DNA of 64,000 nt. It comes from Lactiplantibacillus plantarum EGD-AQ4 (GTDB lineage Bacteria > Bacillota > Bacilli > Lactobacillales > Lactobacillaceae). The DNA lies in NCBI RefSeq assembly GCF_000463075.2, contig NZ_AVAQ01000045.1:86055-150054 (forward strand). Reading direction: 5' to 3'. The position numbers and the translations under genes are program-made. Under the pieces are notes generated by a model. The model searched no databases, was not told the origin of the DNA, and saw only the letters and a list, made by a program, of their open reading frames with translations. The stretch's first letter is position 1. Each line of letters opens with the position of its first letter. Shown here one piece after another: positions 28,885 to 38,450 of this stretch.

Positions 28885-30263
28885 TAGTTTTCTTCCGCCT
28901 TTCCAGTTAATTGTTCGATGGCCTTGATAAAGCGGTCACCGCGAACTTCAAAGTTTGGATACTGATCCCAACTCGCACAAGCGGGTGAGAGCATGATAAT
29001 GTCGTTAGCTTGACTATGTTCCCATGCAATCGGCACGGCTGTTTCACAGTTGTCCGTAAAGACAATATCATCGATACCCGCCAATTTACCAGCGTCCGCC
29101 ACTTTTTGGGCCGTTTCACCAAAGACAATTAACGTCTTAACGTGTTCTTTCAAAGCTGGTGCCAATTTTTCAAACGTATTGCCCCGATCCAGACCACCGG
29201 CCAGTAGAATCACTGGTTGGTCGAACCCTTTGAGGGCCATCTCAGTCGAAACTAAGTTCGTTGCTTTGGAATCATTATAGAATTGCCGATTTTGATACGT
29301 TTCCACGTATTGGGTCCGGTGCCGAACACCCGAGAAGGTCTTCAATACTTGCACGATACCGGCCGTGGGAACTGCTTGGAGCTTGGCAACCGTGATTGCG
29401 GCCAATGCATTTTCAACGTTGTGGTCGCCCGGAATCCGAATATCGGCGGCATCCATGATGTATTCATCCTTGAAATACAGTTTGCCGTCTTCTTCATAGG
29501 CGCCAGCTTTCGTATTCGCTTGCCGTGAGAATGGGACCACTTGTGCGGCCGACTGCTTGCTGAGTTCACGCCATTCTTCACTATCCCAGTTGATCACGAA
29601 ATAGTCATCTGCCGTTTGGTTCATCGTAATCCGCATTTTGGCCTTAACATAGTTCTCACGTGAGCCATGATAATCCAAATGGGTCGAATAAATATTCGTG
29701 ATGACGGCAATATGTGGATGCAAGGTCCGAATCCCACAGAGCATAAAACTCGAAAGCTCGGTGACCATCGTGTCGGCCGCAGTTGCTTTTTGAGCAATTG
29801 CCGAAGCCGGCACCCCGATGTTACCTGCCACGTAAGCCTTACCAGCATCCGCGCGCTGGTTGAGCATCATTGTGATCATGGTCGTGGTGGTCGTCTTACC
29901 ATTAGTTCCCGTCACACCGATCAATTCACCTTCCAAAATTTGAGAAGCGAGTTCCACTTCAGTAATGACTGGAATTCCCTTGGCCTGAGCCCCACTAACG
30001 ATCGGATTAGAATACGGAATGCCTGGATTTTTGACGACAACCTTAAAATCCTCATCCAGTAATGACAGTGGATGGCCCCCCGTAATCACTTTGATACCGT
30101 CGCTCAATAATTCCTGGGCGTCCGGATTATCATCAAATTCCTTTTTATCGTTAACGGTCACAAACGCGCCTAATTTGTGAAGCAATCGTGCGGCGTTCAC
30201 CCCACTCTTTGCTAACCCTAAAACCAAAACTTTTTGGTTACGATACTGCTCAACCGACTTCAT
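28884..30263 (-). CDS. murD: UDP-MurNAc-L-Ala:D-Glu ligase MurD
   Basis: MurD adds D-glutamate to UDP-MurNAc-L-alanine using ATP, in the cytoplasmic stage of peptidoglycan synthesis. The 459-residue protein has the N-terminal Rossmann domain ([17 protein letters not shown]), the Mur-ligase ATP loop [15 protein letters not shown] near residue 115, the central [15 protein letters not shown] motif and the C-terminal FNDSKATN-type segment ([18 protein letters not shown]). Its start is preceded by GGGAG. An unusual 310-base gap with nested inverted repeats separates it from mraY (see findings). Confidence 0.97.
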   Translation of the reverse strand: MKSVEQYRNQKVLVLGLAKSGVNAARLLHKLGAFVTVNDKKEFDDNPDAQELLSDGIKVITGGHPLSLLDEDFKVVVKNPGIPYSNPIVSGAQAKGIPVITEVELASQILEGELIGVTGTNGKTTTTTMITMMLNQRADAGKAYVAGNIGVPASAIAQKATAADTMVTELSSFMLCGIRTLHPHIAVITNIYSTHLDYHGSRENYVKAKMRITMNQTADDYFVINWDSEEWRELSKQSAAQVVPFSRQANTKAGAYEEDGKLYFKDEYIMDAADIRIPGDHNVENALAAITVAKLQAVPTAGIVQVLKTFSGVRHRTQYVETYQNRQFYNDSKATNLVSTEMALKGFDQPVILLAGGLDRGNTFEKLAPALKEHVKTLIVFGETAQKVADAGKLAGIDDIVFTDNCETAVPIAWEHSQANDIIMLSPACASWDQYPNFEVRGDRFIKAIEQLTGKAEEN

Positions 30264-30318
30264 AAACCAAGATCTCCCTGTATTGTTTATAGATACTACT
30301 TAATTAACTTATTTATGT

Positions 30319-30477
30319 GGCCACTCGACCATTTCTGAGTCAGTGGCCATTTTATCGGTAAGCCGTCAGTCACTAGTTCCGTCACATAATCTGCGGCCAA
30401 TTTACATCATCACCCAATCTGGATGATGCGTTAACGGGAACTAGCTGTATTCACTTTAACGAAGATATGTGCTGACG
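30319..30477 (-). promoter_or_regulatory. Candidate structured RNA in the mraY-murD gap
   Basis: Within 310 bases lacking any reading frame, three nested stems can form on the minus strand. CGTCAGCAC (30477-30469) pairs with GTGACTGACG (30373-30364) with one bulge. CTAGTTCCCGT (30444-30434) pairs with ACGGAACTAG (30381-30372). CATCATC (30428-30422) pairs with GATGATG (30411-30405). A separate hairpin, GGCCACT with AGTGGCC (30348-30319), follows. It lacks the T run of a normal terminator. Function unknown; it could be an attenuator or a processing site. Confidence 0.4.
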
Positions 30478-30573
30478 ACCACTGGATAAACTGGATAAAA
30501 TTGGTCCGCAAAATACAATTATGTACGATTGACTAGGAATCATTTCCTAATCAACCCATTAAACGTCTTTAAA

Positions 30574-31539
30574 TTAAACGATACTTGCAACACTAATAAT
30601 CGCCGCAACCAAGCCGACTGACCAAAAGACGATGTCAATCTTCCATTCGCTCCAGCCCTTCATTTCGAAGTGGTGGTGAATCGGACTCATTAAGAAAATC
30701 CGCTTGCCAGTCAACTTGAACGAAGCCACTTGTAGAATAACTGAAGCCGTTTCAATCACAAAGATAATCCCAATCAGTAACAAGGATAATTCATGATGCA
30801 GCAGAATTGAAACCGCGGCTAATGCACCACCAAGGGCCAAGGACCCCATGTCACCCATGAAGATTTTAGCTGGTTTGTGATTATAAACGAAGAAGCCTAG
30901 CAACGAGCCGACAACGGCTAAACAGAACAGCATCACGTTGTACTGGTGTTGGGCATGGGCAATGATGGCATAGGCGCCAAAAGCAATCGTCGCTTGACCA
31001 GCGACTAACCCGTCCAAGCCATCCGTCAGATTGACGGCGTTGGAGAAACCGACTAACCAGATGATGACGAAGATCATGTACCAGATACCGAGTGACCAGT
31101 CACCGAGACCCGGAATACGTAAGGCCATTGGTAAGTGTTCATGTTGATAAACAACCGTCAAAATCACAGCACCGACAATTTGGCCTAACAGCTTTTGCCA
31201 AGCTTTCAAACCCTCATTTTGTTTCCGCCATAACTTGATACTGTCATCCCAGAAACCTAAGGCACCATAGAGCACAAGAATAAACAACAGAATCCAGGTC
31301 GTTGGTTGTAGCTGGTGCTGCCATAACCCAACCCAGAAGGTGGTGATCAGAATCGCCACGATGAATAACAAGCCACCCATCGTCGGTGTTCCGGATTTTT
31401 TCTCATGCCACTTAGGCCCTTCTTCGCGAATCATTTGGCCCTCTTTACGAGCGCGGAAATACCGAATCAACGACGGCATCAACGCGAATACAATTATAAA
31501 ACCGCTGACTAGGGTTGCACCCCACACTAATAAACTCAC
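30574..31539 (-). CDS. mraY: Phospho-MurNAc-pentapeptide translocase MraY
   Basis: MraY transfers phospho-MurNAc-pentapeptide to undecaprenyl phosphate, making lipid I. The 321-residue membrane enzyme shows about ten helices and the catalytic aspartate motifs [20 protein letters not shown] (near residue 95) and [13 protein letters not shown] (near 168), plus the histidine motif [15 protein letters not shown] near 285. It starts with GTG behind GGAGAATT. It follows the PBP gene by 29 bases, the usual order in firmicutes. Confidence 0.97.
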   Translation of the reverse strand: MSLLVWGATLVSGFIIVFALMPSLIRYFRARKEGQMIREEGPKWHEKKSGTPTMGGLLFIVAILITTFWVGLWQHQLQPTTWILLFILVLYGALGFWDDSIKLWRKQNEGLKAWQKLLGQIVGAVILTVVYQHEHLPMALRIPGLGDWSLGIWYMIFVIIWLVGFSNAVNLTDGLDGLVAGQATIAFGAYAIIAHAQHQYNVMLFCLAVVGSLLGFFVYNHKPAKIFMGDMGSLALGGALAAVSILLHHELSLLLIGIIFVIETASVILQVASFKLTGKRIFLMSPIHHHFEMKGWSEWKIDIVFWSVGLVAAIISVASIV

Positions 31540-31568
31540 AACAATTCTCCATTCTAAGACTTGATTAC

Positions 31569-33710
31569 CTACTTCAATGTCACACTAATCGCTTGTTTGG
31601 CTTCAATCGGGTTACCGGCCGTCACACTCTGCGTCTTGACATAACCGGTCCCACTGGTCGTGAGTTTGATCCCCGTTAAGGTCGCAAAATCGGCCACTTC
31701 ACTGGCTGACCAACCAGATAAGTTTGGCATATACATCTGACCGTTCGTCACTAAGATGATCCGTTGACCACTTGAGACGACCGTGCCTGATGAAATCGAC
31801 TGCTTGACCACCCGGCTGCCCTTGCCGACGACCACAACGTCTAAGCCTTGCTTCTTAGCGGCTTTTTCGGCGGCGCTAGTCGACTGACTGGTCAAATCTT
31901 TCATCTTGACCGTTGCGGCCGTGGTTTCGCTGGCTTTTTGTTCCTCCAACGCACGTTTCATGACTGTGTCAAAAATCTCAGCCATGTCGTCCTCTGCAGA
32001 ACTGCCGTTAAGGGTCGGTTGCTTCATCGTAATGTACATAATGTACTTCGGATTCTTCGCCGGCGCCATCCCCACAACGGAATACAAGTAAGTATTATCA
32101 CCTTGCTCGTAGGTACTCCCGTTGCTGACTTGGGCCGTACCAGTCTTAGCAGCGATCCGATAACCGTTGATCTTATAAGCTGTCCCAGTCCCATATGACT
32201 TGTAGACCACGTCTTGCATATGGTCGAGGACCTTGCTAGCCGTCTTCGAACTGATTGGTTGGCTGACGACCTTCTTTTTGCCCTTATAAACTGTTTTACC
32301 AGTATTCGGATTAGTGATCTTTGAAATAAAGTATGGCTGTAACATCTTACCATGATTAGCGATGGCTGTGAATCCACGTAACATTTGCATCGCCGTGACC
32401 TGGATTCCTTGTCCAAACGCTGTATCTGCTTGTTCGATGGGATACGTGAACTGAATCGACCCGCTCTGTTCGTTAGCGAGGCCGCTATTCGTACTCTCAC
32501 GTAGGCCAAAACGCTTGATGTATTTCAACCAGGTCTTGGCACCCATCGTCTGTTCGAGTTGGGCCATCGCCGTGTTACTGGAAAGCGCAAACCCCTTGGC
32601 ATAGGTGATGTTCCCCCAACCATTGGTATTCCAGTCAGGGACCGTACTCTTGCCGATCTTATATTCACCCGTCGGCACCGTGACGTTAGCGTTATACTTG
32701 CCACTATCAATAGCCGCCGCCATGGTGAAGACCTTCATCGTGGACCCCGGTTCATAAGTATCTTCAACGAGCAAGTTACGCCACATTTTAGACAAACCGG
32801 ACTTGGTCTGCGCATTGAAAGTTGGCCGTTGGGTCGTTGCTAGAATGGCGCCCGTCTTGGCATTCATCAACGTCGCGGTCATTGACTTCGGCGACACTTT
32901 TGAATTGACTTCTGAGACCTTCGTTTCAAGCAACGTTTGCAGCTTGGAATCGATCGTTGTATAGACATTATCGCCATCCTTGGCTTTTTTACCCGTCTCG
33001 GTCGTCCCTTGATAGCCACTCTTGGTGACCGTCTTACGACCATCCGTGCCGGATAATTGTTTATTGAACGCGAGCTCGATGCCCATTGAACCAGTCAACC
33101 GGGTTTTTTCCGTCCCCTTTTGTGACTTCGACGTGGTCAATCCAATCAGTTGTGACGCGAAGGTCCCGTTTGGATAAAGCCGCGCTTCAGATTCAATAAA
33201 GTGTAATCCAGGCACGTTTTGCGCGTCAATTTTTTCTTTGGTCGTTAGCGAGATGTTTTTACCCGCAGTCCCAAACTCGATTTGAAACTTACCGGAACCC
33301 TTCTGCAATGTTGTGAGTGCTTTTTTGTAACTAATTGGTAAATATTTAGAAAGCACCTTGGCCGCCTTGACATTATTTTTGACATACAAAGCCTTACCAC
33401 TCGCACTCCGCTGGTTTTTGGCCATGATCGCATAAATCGTATAGGTACTCGTATCCTCAGCGATTGGGTCGCCGTTGGCCGTATAGATCGTCCCGCGCTT
33501 AGCCGTGATGGTTTGATCCTCGGTATATAACTTTTTGGTTGCTTCAACCAGATTGACACCATTGACGTGGCGCACAATCGCAATATATGAAAAACGAATG
33601 ACCAAAACACCAAAGACGGCAATCGCACCGAAAAATAGCCATTGGCCAAAGATTCTACGATTTTGTTTTGGTGTCCGTTTCGAAGTCATTCGTTGTTTGT
33701 TCTTATTCAT
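31569..33710 (-). CDS. pbpX: Division transpeptidase, PBP2x type with PASTA domains
   Basis: This 713-residue class B penicillin-binding protein cross-links septal peptidoglycan. It has one N-terminal membrane helix ([20 protein letters not shown]), a dimerisation domain, and a transpeptidase domain with the serine motif GSTMKVF near residue 318, SSNTAMAQ near 375 and AAKTGTAQV near 520. Two PASTA repeats close the protein ([18 protein letters not shown] and [17 protein letters not shown]). The position between ftsL and mraY and the PASTA repeats fit PBP2x. Its ATG overlaps the ftsL stop (ATGA). Confidence 0.93.
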   Translation of the reverse strand: MNKNKQRMTSKRTPKQNRRIFGQWLFFGAIAVFGVLVIRFSYIAIVRHVNGVNLVEATKKLYTEDQTITAKRGTIYTANGDPIAEDTSTYTIYAIMAKNQRSASGKALYVKNNVKAAKVLSKYLPISYKKALTTLQKGSGKFQIEFGTAGKNISLTTKEKIDAQNVPGLHFIESEARLYPNGTFASQLIGLTTSKSQKGTEKTRLTGSMGIELAFNKQLSGTDGRKTVTKSGYQGTTETGKKAKDGDNVYTTIDSKLQTLLETKVSEVNSKVSPKSMTATLMNAKTGAILATTQRPTFNAQTKSGLSKMWRNLLVEDTYEPGSTMKVFTMAAAIDSGKYNANVTVPTGEYKIGKSTVPDWNTNGWGNITYAKGFALSSNTAMAQLEQTMGAKTWLKYIKRFGLRESTNSGLANEQSGSIQFTYPIEQADTAFGQGIQVTAMQMLRGFTAIANHGKMLQPYFISKITNPNTGKTVYKGKKKVVSQPISSKTASKVLDHMQDVVYKSYGTGTAYKINGYRIAAKTGTAQVSNGSTYEQGDNTYLYSVVGMAPAKNPKYIMYITMKQPTLNGSSAEDDMAEIFDTVMKRALEEQKASETTAATVKMKDLTSQSTSAAEKAAKKQGLDVVVVGKGSRVVKQSISSGTVVSSGQRIILVTNGQMYMPNLSGWSASEVADFATLTGIKLTTSGTGYVKTQSVTAGNPIEAKQAISVTLK

Positions 33711-34093
33711 TTGTAAACATTCCTTATGCTACCGTTGTTGAGCGATAGCCCGTACTGCTTAGCAATTTTATTTAAACGGCTTCGACTGGAAAGTTCACTG
33801 ATTTCTTGGGCTGCCGACGTATTTTTCGCCTGCACCTTCGATACTTTCTCCTGAACCGTCTGTAACTGACTTTCAGCGTTGGTCGCTGTAATGTTGGTCG
33901 ACACTAACATAATCGCTAAACTGAACACCACCAAACTCAAACCAACACATAATACTTTTTCAAACATTGAGAATGCAACGCGCTGCGTCTTAATCGACGG
34001 GTTGGGGGTTGCAACAGTAGTCGTCTTATGTACCGGGGTGGTTGCGCCAGGAGTCTGTTGTGGCAACTCCCGCGCTAATCCATTTTGGGCCAT
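33707..34093 (-). CDS. ftsL: Cell division protein FtsL
   Basis: FtsL is a bitopic protein that forms a trimer with DivIB and DivIC and helps activate the septal synthase. The 128-residue protein has a basic cytoplasmic N-terminus, a membrane helix (VLCVGLSLVVFSLAIMLV) and an extracellular coiled coil (about 75-115, LQTVQEKVSKVQAKNTSAAQ). The frame opens earlier, at 34114, but AAGGAG precedes ATG at 34093 (MAQNGLAREL), which is taken. Its stop overlaps the start of the PBP gene. Confidence 0.92.
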   Translation of the reverse strand: MAQNGLARELPQQTPGATTPVHKTTTVATPNPSIKTQRVAFSMFEKVLCVGLSLVVFSLAIMLVSTNITATNAESQLQTVQEKVSKVQAKNTSAAQEISELSSRSRLNKIAKQYGLSLNNGSIRNVYK

Positions 34094-34123
34094 GTTAATC
34101 ACTCCTTTAATCAATTCTTAATA

Positions 34124-35083
34124 TTAGTTATTCGTCATCTTAATCCGTTCGATAGCACGTAGCTTAGCACTATGCGCGCGTCGATTGGCTGCAATCTCGT
34201 CAGCACTAGGCAAAATTGGCTTGCGACTGACGAGTTGATAATCTGGTTGCATCTCAGCGGGAATCACAGGCAAACCAGGTGGGAGTTCCGGTAGCGCACT
34301 GTGCTCTTTGAAAATCGTTTTGACTAACCGATCCTCTAACGACTGGAACGTAATCACGCTGACCCGTCCGTGGACGTTGATCAGATCAACCGCCTGTTCC
34401 AAAGAAGTCTCTAGGACGCCAAGTTCATTATTGACGGCAATGCGAATCGCTTGAAAGACTCGCTTGGCCGGATGTCCACCCGTTCGCCGGGCCCGTGCTG
34501 GAATGGCATTTTTAATTATTTCAACTAACTGGCCGGTCGTTTCGATTGGCTGGACGGCGCGCTCACGCTCAATCATCCGCGCGACTTGCTTGGAGAACTT
34601 CTCTTCGCCGTAGCGGTAGAAAATCCGTACCAAGTCGGCGTATGGCCAAGTGTTGACCACCGTTTGAGCTGTTAGCGCTTGGCTCTGGTCCATCCGCATA
34701 TCTAAAGGTGCATCGTAACGGTAAGAGAACCCGCGGGAGGCGTCATCAAATTGTGGTGACGAGACTCCTAAGTCATAGACAATGCCGTCAACGTGGTCCA
34801 CGCCTTGTTCAGTGAGCGCCGTCTTTAAGTTGGCAAAGTTATTCTTGATAAACGTGACCTGACCACGTTTTAAATAATCTGCTAAGTTCGACTGATTATA
34901 GTCAATGGCCGTCTGATCCTGATCAAAGCTGTAAAGGTGTCCGTTCGGGCCGAGTTGTTGCAAAATCTCTCGAGAATGACCACCCCCACCTAACGTGCAG
35001 TCAACGTAGATGCCGTCTGGTCGGACGTTCAACGCCGCAATTGCTTCATGTAAAAGTACCGTTGTATGTTCAAATGTCGCCAC
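34124..35083 (-). CDS. rsmH: 16S rRNA m4C1402 methyltransferase RsmH
   Basis: RsmH (MraW) methylates N4 of C1402 in 16S rRNA. The 319-residue enzyme has [19 protein letters not shown] at its start, the SAM-binding motif [14 protein letters not shown] near residue 30, [19 protein letters not shown] near 105 and the conserved [14 protein letters not shown] near 215. The longest frame begins with TTG at 35101, but AAAGGAGG lies seven bases before GTG at 35083, so that GTG ([11 protein letters not shown]) is the start. It follows mraZ by 24 bases. Confidence 0.96.
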   Translation of the reverse strand: MATFEHTTVLLHEAIAALNVRPDGIYVDCTLGGGGHSREILQQLGPNGHLYSFDQDQTAIDYNQSNLADYLKRGQVTFIKNNFANLKTALTEQGVDHVDGIVYDLGVSSPQFDDASRGFSYRYDAPLDMRMDQSQALTAQTVVNTWPYADLVRIFYRYGEEKFSKQVARMIERERAVQPIETTGQLVEIIKNAIPARARRTGGHPAKRVFQAIRIAVNNELGVLETSLEQAVDLINVHGRVSVITFQSLEDRLVKTIFKEHSALPELPPGLPVIPAEMQPDYQLVSRKPILPSADEIAANRRAHSAKLRAIERIKMTNN

Positions 35084-35107
35084 GCGTACGCCTCCTTTCA
35101 ATCTATG

Positions 35108-35545
35108 CTAAAAGTCAATCAAATTCTCTGCTAAATCATCAAAGTTGGCTTCCGTCTCAGTCTCAAACTGTTGCCACTGTTCAGCACCCCAGATTTCGAA
35201 CCGATCAGAAACCCCCACGATGACACACTGTTTCTCTAATTTTGCATACTGTCGCAACGTGGTTGGAATCATTACCCGCCCCTGCTTGTCCAATTCACAC
35301 TCAGCAGCTGCTGCGTAGAAAAAGCGGACAAACGCCCGGGCGTCCTTGCGTGTTAACGGTAAATCATCCAACTGTGCTTGCAGTGTTGCCCACCGTGCAG
35401 CTGGATAACCGAAAATACAGCCATCCATCCCACGGGTAATTACAAATGAATCCCCAAGTAACTCACGAAACTTGGCGGGAATGATTAGCCGACCCTTAGC
35501 ATCCAAGGCGTGCTCAAATTCTCCGAAAAACATCTTAGACGCCAC
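35108..35545 (-). CDS. mraZ: Transcriptional regulator MraZ
   Basis: MraZ is an AbrB-fold ring protein that represses or tunes the dcw operon. It contains the two tandem MraZ domains, each with a DXXXR-type signature: [18 protein letters not shown] near residue 13 and [18 protein letters not shown] near 88. AGGGG lies 10 bases from GTG at 35545 ([12 protein letters not shown]); the family usually starts at the MFxGE methionine (ATG at 35533), which has no ribosome site here, so either is possible. Three operator-like repeats precede it (separate entry). Confidence 0.95.
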   Translation of the reverse strand: MASKMFFGEFEHALDAKGRLIIPAKFRELLGDSFVITRGMDGCIFGYPAARWATLQAQLDDLPLTRKDARAFVRFFYAAAAECELDKQGRVMIPTTLRQYAKLEKQCVIVGVSDRFEIWGAEQWQQFETETEANFDDLAENLIDF

Positions 35546-35582
35546 GGCCAATCAACCCCTTTCATTAATCATAATTTAAGTC

Positions 35583-35607
35583 TACCACACCCCCCCACTT
35601 CCTACCA
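35583..35607 (-). promoter_or_regulatory. MraZ-box direct repeats
   Basis: On the minus strand TGGTA (35607-35603), TGGGG (35597-35593) and TGGTA (35587-35583) recur with an exact 10-base period and five-base spacers. MraZ is known to bind direct TGGG-type repeats with this spacing just upstream of its own gene. The repeats lie 38-62 bases before the mraZ start. Confidence 0.8.
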
Positions 35608-35646
35608 CATCGTTTTGTTACTTTTCCAAATTGTTAACAAAATGTC

Positions 35647-35687
35647 AAAAAAAGTCCCACCTAACGTTGCTTTCGTTAGGTGGGGCT
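35647..35687 (-). terminator. Rho-independent terminator of the DUF3397 gene
   Basis: CCCCACCTAACG pairs with CGTTAGGTGGGA around a seven-base loop, followed by seven T on the minus strand. It separates the DUF3397 gene from the mraZ promoter. Confidence 0.85.
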
Positions 35688-35707
35688 TAGTGGGGGAACA
35701 TTTATCA

Positions 35708-36070
35708 TTATAAAAAGAAATGGCTGCCCAGAGCGAGCAAATAGACGACTAAGGTTAACAACTCTGTGCCGCGCCAAAAAAGCTTAAAGAAGCGCCAATA
35801 TAGGATTTCGCCCCGTTCGACAGCCTCAATAATCGTCAAACCAATACCCAAAATCATCAGTGATAAGACTTCATAGGGTGCTAGCGAACTATCCGTTGCT
35901 TGTAAGGTTAAGAAATGGGTGAACACCATTAAAAAAGGTGGCCAAAAATCCATTAATCTTAATCCGTGCGGCCAAAAACGGTGAAATACTCGTTTTAACA
36001 CTAAAATCACGACTGAAACGGCCGCTAATAAAATCAATTGTCCGTACCAGGTGGTCCATAAATCACGCAT
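35708..36070 (-). CDS. DUF3397 family membrane protein
   Basis: This 120-residue protein has four hydrophobic helices (LILLAAVSVVILVL, FWPPFLMVFTHFLTL, YEVLSLMILGIGLTII and LLTLVVYLLALGSHFFL). It matches the DUF3397 proteins that precede mraZ in many lactobacilli; no function is established to my knowledge. GGAGG lies 11 bases before ATG at 36070 (MRDLWTTWYG); an upstream ATG at 36094 would start inside the ribosome-site region and is rejected. It has its own terminator, so it is not part of the dcw transcript by simple read-through. Confidence 0.8.
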   Translation of the reverse strand: MRDLWTTWYGQLILLAAVSVVILVLKRVFHRFWPHGLRLMDFWPPFLMVFTHFLTLQATDSSLAPYEVLSLMILGIGLTIIEAVERGEILYWRFFKLFWRGTELLTLVVYLLALGSHFFL

Positions 36071-36187
36071 GTCCGTGCTTGCCTCCCCCATCAATGTCAG
36101 AATTGATTATAGCCATTATTGTTTAACTTTTCAATCATTCTAAACAGCCCTATAATAAGCTTAAACGTTTTATAGGAGGGATGACCG

Positions 36188-37147
36188 TTGCTACAATACT
36201 TCGCGACTGGCAAAAATGGCCTGTTAACCACCCCTGACCATCAGCAAGATACGTCATACTGGATCAACGTCGAACGGCCTACGATTGATGAAATCGACCA
36301 ACTCGTTGACCAATTCGACTTACCACGTGACTACTTAACGGCGGTCTTAGACGACGCCGAAGTTTCACGCACTGAGCAACTGAGCGCAACTGACGATGAC
36401 CAACCGGTGCTGATCGTGATGCAGTACCCCAAGTTAACGACGAGTGATTTAGGCTACCTGGAATTTCAAGTCTACCCGTTTGCCTTGATTTTAGTCGACC
36501 AAGTCGTGCTTACTGTCAGCAATTACTCGGCCAGCTTCATTCAAGATTTCGTCATGGACCCCGAATCATCCAAACTCAGCCTGGATAATCATGAAGACTT
36601 CGTGCTCGCCATTATGTGGTACATTGAGCACAGCTTTGTGACCGCCCTGAACTTGATCAATAAACGAACTACGACGCTTGAATCTCATTTAAACCAGGCG
36701 ACTCACAACGCCGAGCTCTTTCGCATCATGTCGTACCAAAAATCACTGATTCGCTTCAAGGCGGCCCTGCAACAAAACGGGCCAACGCTTGATGCCATTG
36801 AATCTTCAGTGGGCTACTTCACGGCCGCCCATCATCAATCATTGACGGCTGATATTAAAATTGAGACCCAGCAAGCCAGTGATATGACCGATACGACCAA
36901 TCAAATTCTGCAGCAGTACAGCCAGCTCGTCGGCTCAGTGATTTCCAACAACTTGAACGATGTCATGAAATTTTTGACTTCCTTGACGATGGTCCTCACG
37001 ATTCCAACAATTATCGGCGGCATCTACGGGATGAACGTCAAGCTGCCTGGTGCGAGCCTCGTTCACGCCTTTACCTGGATCATGGCGGGCACCATCGTCC
37101 TCTGTATCATTAGTATTGAATATTTACGAAATCATGACTATTTTTAA
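36188..37147 (+). CDS. CorA-family divalent cation transporter
   Basis: This 319-residue protein is a CorA-type channel for Mg2+ (or Co2+/Ni2+). A large cytoplasmic domain of alpha-beta fold and long helices covers residues 1-255. Two C-terminal membrane helices follow; the first ends in the selectivity motif YGMN (IIGGIYGMNVKLPG). The second is WIMAGTIVLCIISIEYL. It starts with TTG, eight bases after GGAGG; a TATAAT box lies at about 36151-36156. It is transcribed away from the dcw cluster. Confidence 0.92.
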   Translation: MLQYFATGKNGLLTTPDHQQDTSYWINVERPTIDEIDQLVDQFDLPRDYLTAVLDDAEVSRTEQLSATDDDQPVLIVMQYPKLTTSDLGYLEFQVYPFALILVDQVVLTVSNYSASFIQDFVMDPESSKLSLDNHEDFVLAIMWYIEHSFVTALNLINKRTTTLESHLNQATHNAELFRIMSYQKSLIRFKAALQQNGPTLDAIESSVGYFTAAHHQSLTADIKIETQQASDMTDTTNQILQQYSQLVGSVISNNLNDVMKFLTSLTMVLTIPTIIGGIYGMNVKLPGASLVHAFTWIMAGTIVLCIISIEYLRNHDYF

Positions 37148-37222
37148 TTTCAATTGAAAAAAAGTTGATTCCACGTTAAACTATGAAAGAATTACTCGAA
37201 AAGTGTGGTGCATACAAACAAC

Positions 37223-37342
37223 ATGAAGAAAAAATCAACTTTCCAAAAGATTACCATGGTCGTTATCTGGTTAATGATTATTTCAACGATTGGATCATTA
37301 GTCCTCACCGCCCTTTCTGGGTTGGGCTTACTGACCTTTTAA
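37223..37342 (+). CDS. DUF4044 small membrane protein (39 aa)
   Basis: The predicted protein is 39 residues: a basic MKKKSTFQKI start and one membrane helix (VVIWLMIISTIGSLVLTALSG). This matches the short DUF4044 proteins of lactobacilli as I remember them. No function is known. The ribosome site is weak (no AAGGAG close to the ATG). A 57-codon frame starting at 37183 overlaps it in another phase and lacks membrane or family features. A strong terminator follows 36 bases after the stop, which supports a real transcript. Confidence 0.7.
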   Translation: MKKKSTFQKITMVVIWLMIISTIGSLVLTALSGLGLLTF

Positions 37343-37377
37343 TCAAGCCCAATTAGCGGCTGTCATTCTCACAATTC

Positions 37378-37423
37378 TGTCAGTCCCACCGGTTGCCACG
37401 CGCATCCTGGGGCTGATTTTTTT
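37378..37423 (+). terminator. Rho-independent terminator after the DUF4044 gene
   Basis: TCAGTCCCA pairs with TGGGGCTGA (one U-G) and is followed by seven T on the plus strand. Confidence 0.75.
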
Positions 37424-37435
37424 GTGCGGATTTTT

Positions 37436-38246
37436 ATGAACGCAACGTCAAAATCAAGAGCAGCCAGCTGAGACTCGCTGGAAACAGGACCATCAGTTAG
37501 ATTGCTATTCATCTACCAGTGCGCGCCTTATTCCGACCTCCGGGGCCGGCTGACAATTGCTGGAACGCAGCCGACGTCGATTTGAACTCACGCAGAAAAC
37601 CGCTGCGCAATTTCAAATACGAGTCTTATTCTAAGCCGGAAGCAACCCACTTCCGACTAAGAATAATTTGGCTACTGAGCATTGTCCGGCGGTCCGGACA
37701 GTCGGGAAACCGTTCGAATGGCGGATGAACAGCCGCCTATCTGGGTACAATTGACCGCTGAATATTAGATGACTGATCCTTCAGGCGAAGTTTAATCGGT
37801 ATCGATGATGATTGATGACATTTAAGTACAGAAAAGATTGCCTGAATATTATTGATTAACTTCAATGGCACTAGTTTCAACGGACACTATTCACTATTCT
37901 TGAATTTAGTCGATAAAATTACCTTCATCTATAATTCAAGACTCGATTATCTCTGGCGACTAAGGAAAGTACAGACAAGTTCCGTGAAGCCGCTGAATTG
38001 AAAAGCTAAAACATGGGTAAGGGAGTTTTGCTATCTTTAGTAACCAGTCTGACAATTGACTAACAAAATGACCGTATGCTAAGAACCAACGATCAATCCA
38101 ACAAAAAGTTGAGTCCGCAAAGTCTGTCTTCCGAATAGTATCCCGGCTGGAAGCATCTACCACAGCAAGTTTACGGTAACCCGCACTGTTTCCAGCGGGT
38201 CTCAGCTAGCAGTACTTGAACTCAGAAAATGACACGTTTTTATCAT
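37436..38246 (+). repeat. Non-coding repeat element, copy R2 (about 811 bp)
   Basis: R2 shares with R1 the 5' domain from GCGCGCCTTATTCCGAC through GGCGGATGAAC (37521-37730) and the 3' end (38100-38246, with AGCAAGTTTACGGTAAC and CAGCGGGTCTCAGCTAGC). Its left end is rearranged: in place of the usual left terminus it has an inverted copy of the right end, GCAGCCAGCTGAGACTCGCT (37460-37479), preceded by ATGAACGCAACGT. The 3-prime arm of the big stem has decayed (ATTGTCCGGCGGTCC). It lacks the large 3' hairpin domain of R1 and R3. It lies between two converging genes, each with its own terminator. Confidence 0.8.
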
Positions 38247-38360
38247 GATTCATGACATATCAACCAACATAATGTGTGTCTAGCATTAAATTTCTGTCCA
38301 CTTCAACCCTGATGCCGATTATTCTAGCAACTTACAGCTATCCCATCGCAAACTTATGGC

Positions 38361-38407
38361 CACAAAAAATCAGATGAACTCCCCCTAACAGGATTGCTCA
38401 TCTGATT
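38361..38407 (-). terminator. Rho-independent terminator of ftsK
   Basis: A perfect 10-bp stem (AATCAGATGA with TCATCTGATT) is followed by six T on the minus strand, 44 bases past the ftsK stop. Confidence 0.8.
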
Positions 38408-38450
38408 TAGTTTTAACGTTTATTTTTAGATGTAACCACTAGCTAACTGA

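Noticed and set aside
37183..37356. 57-codon plus-strand frame overlapping the DUF4044 gene
   Set aside because: It has no ribosome site and no recognisable features; the alternative frame matches a known small membrane family.
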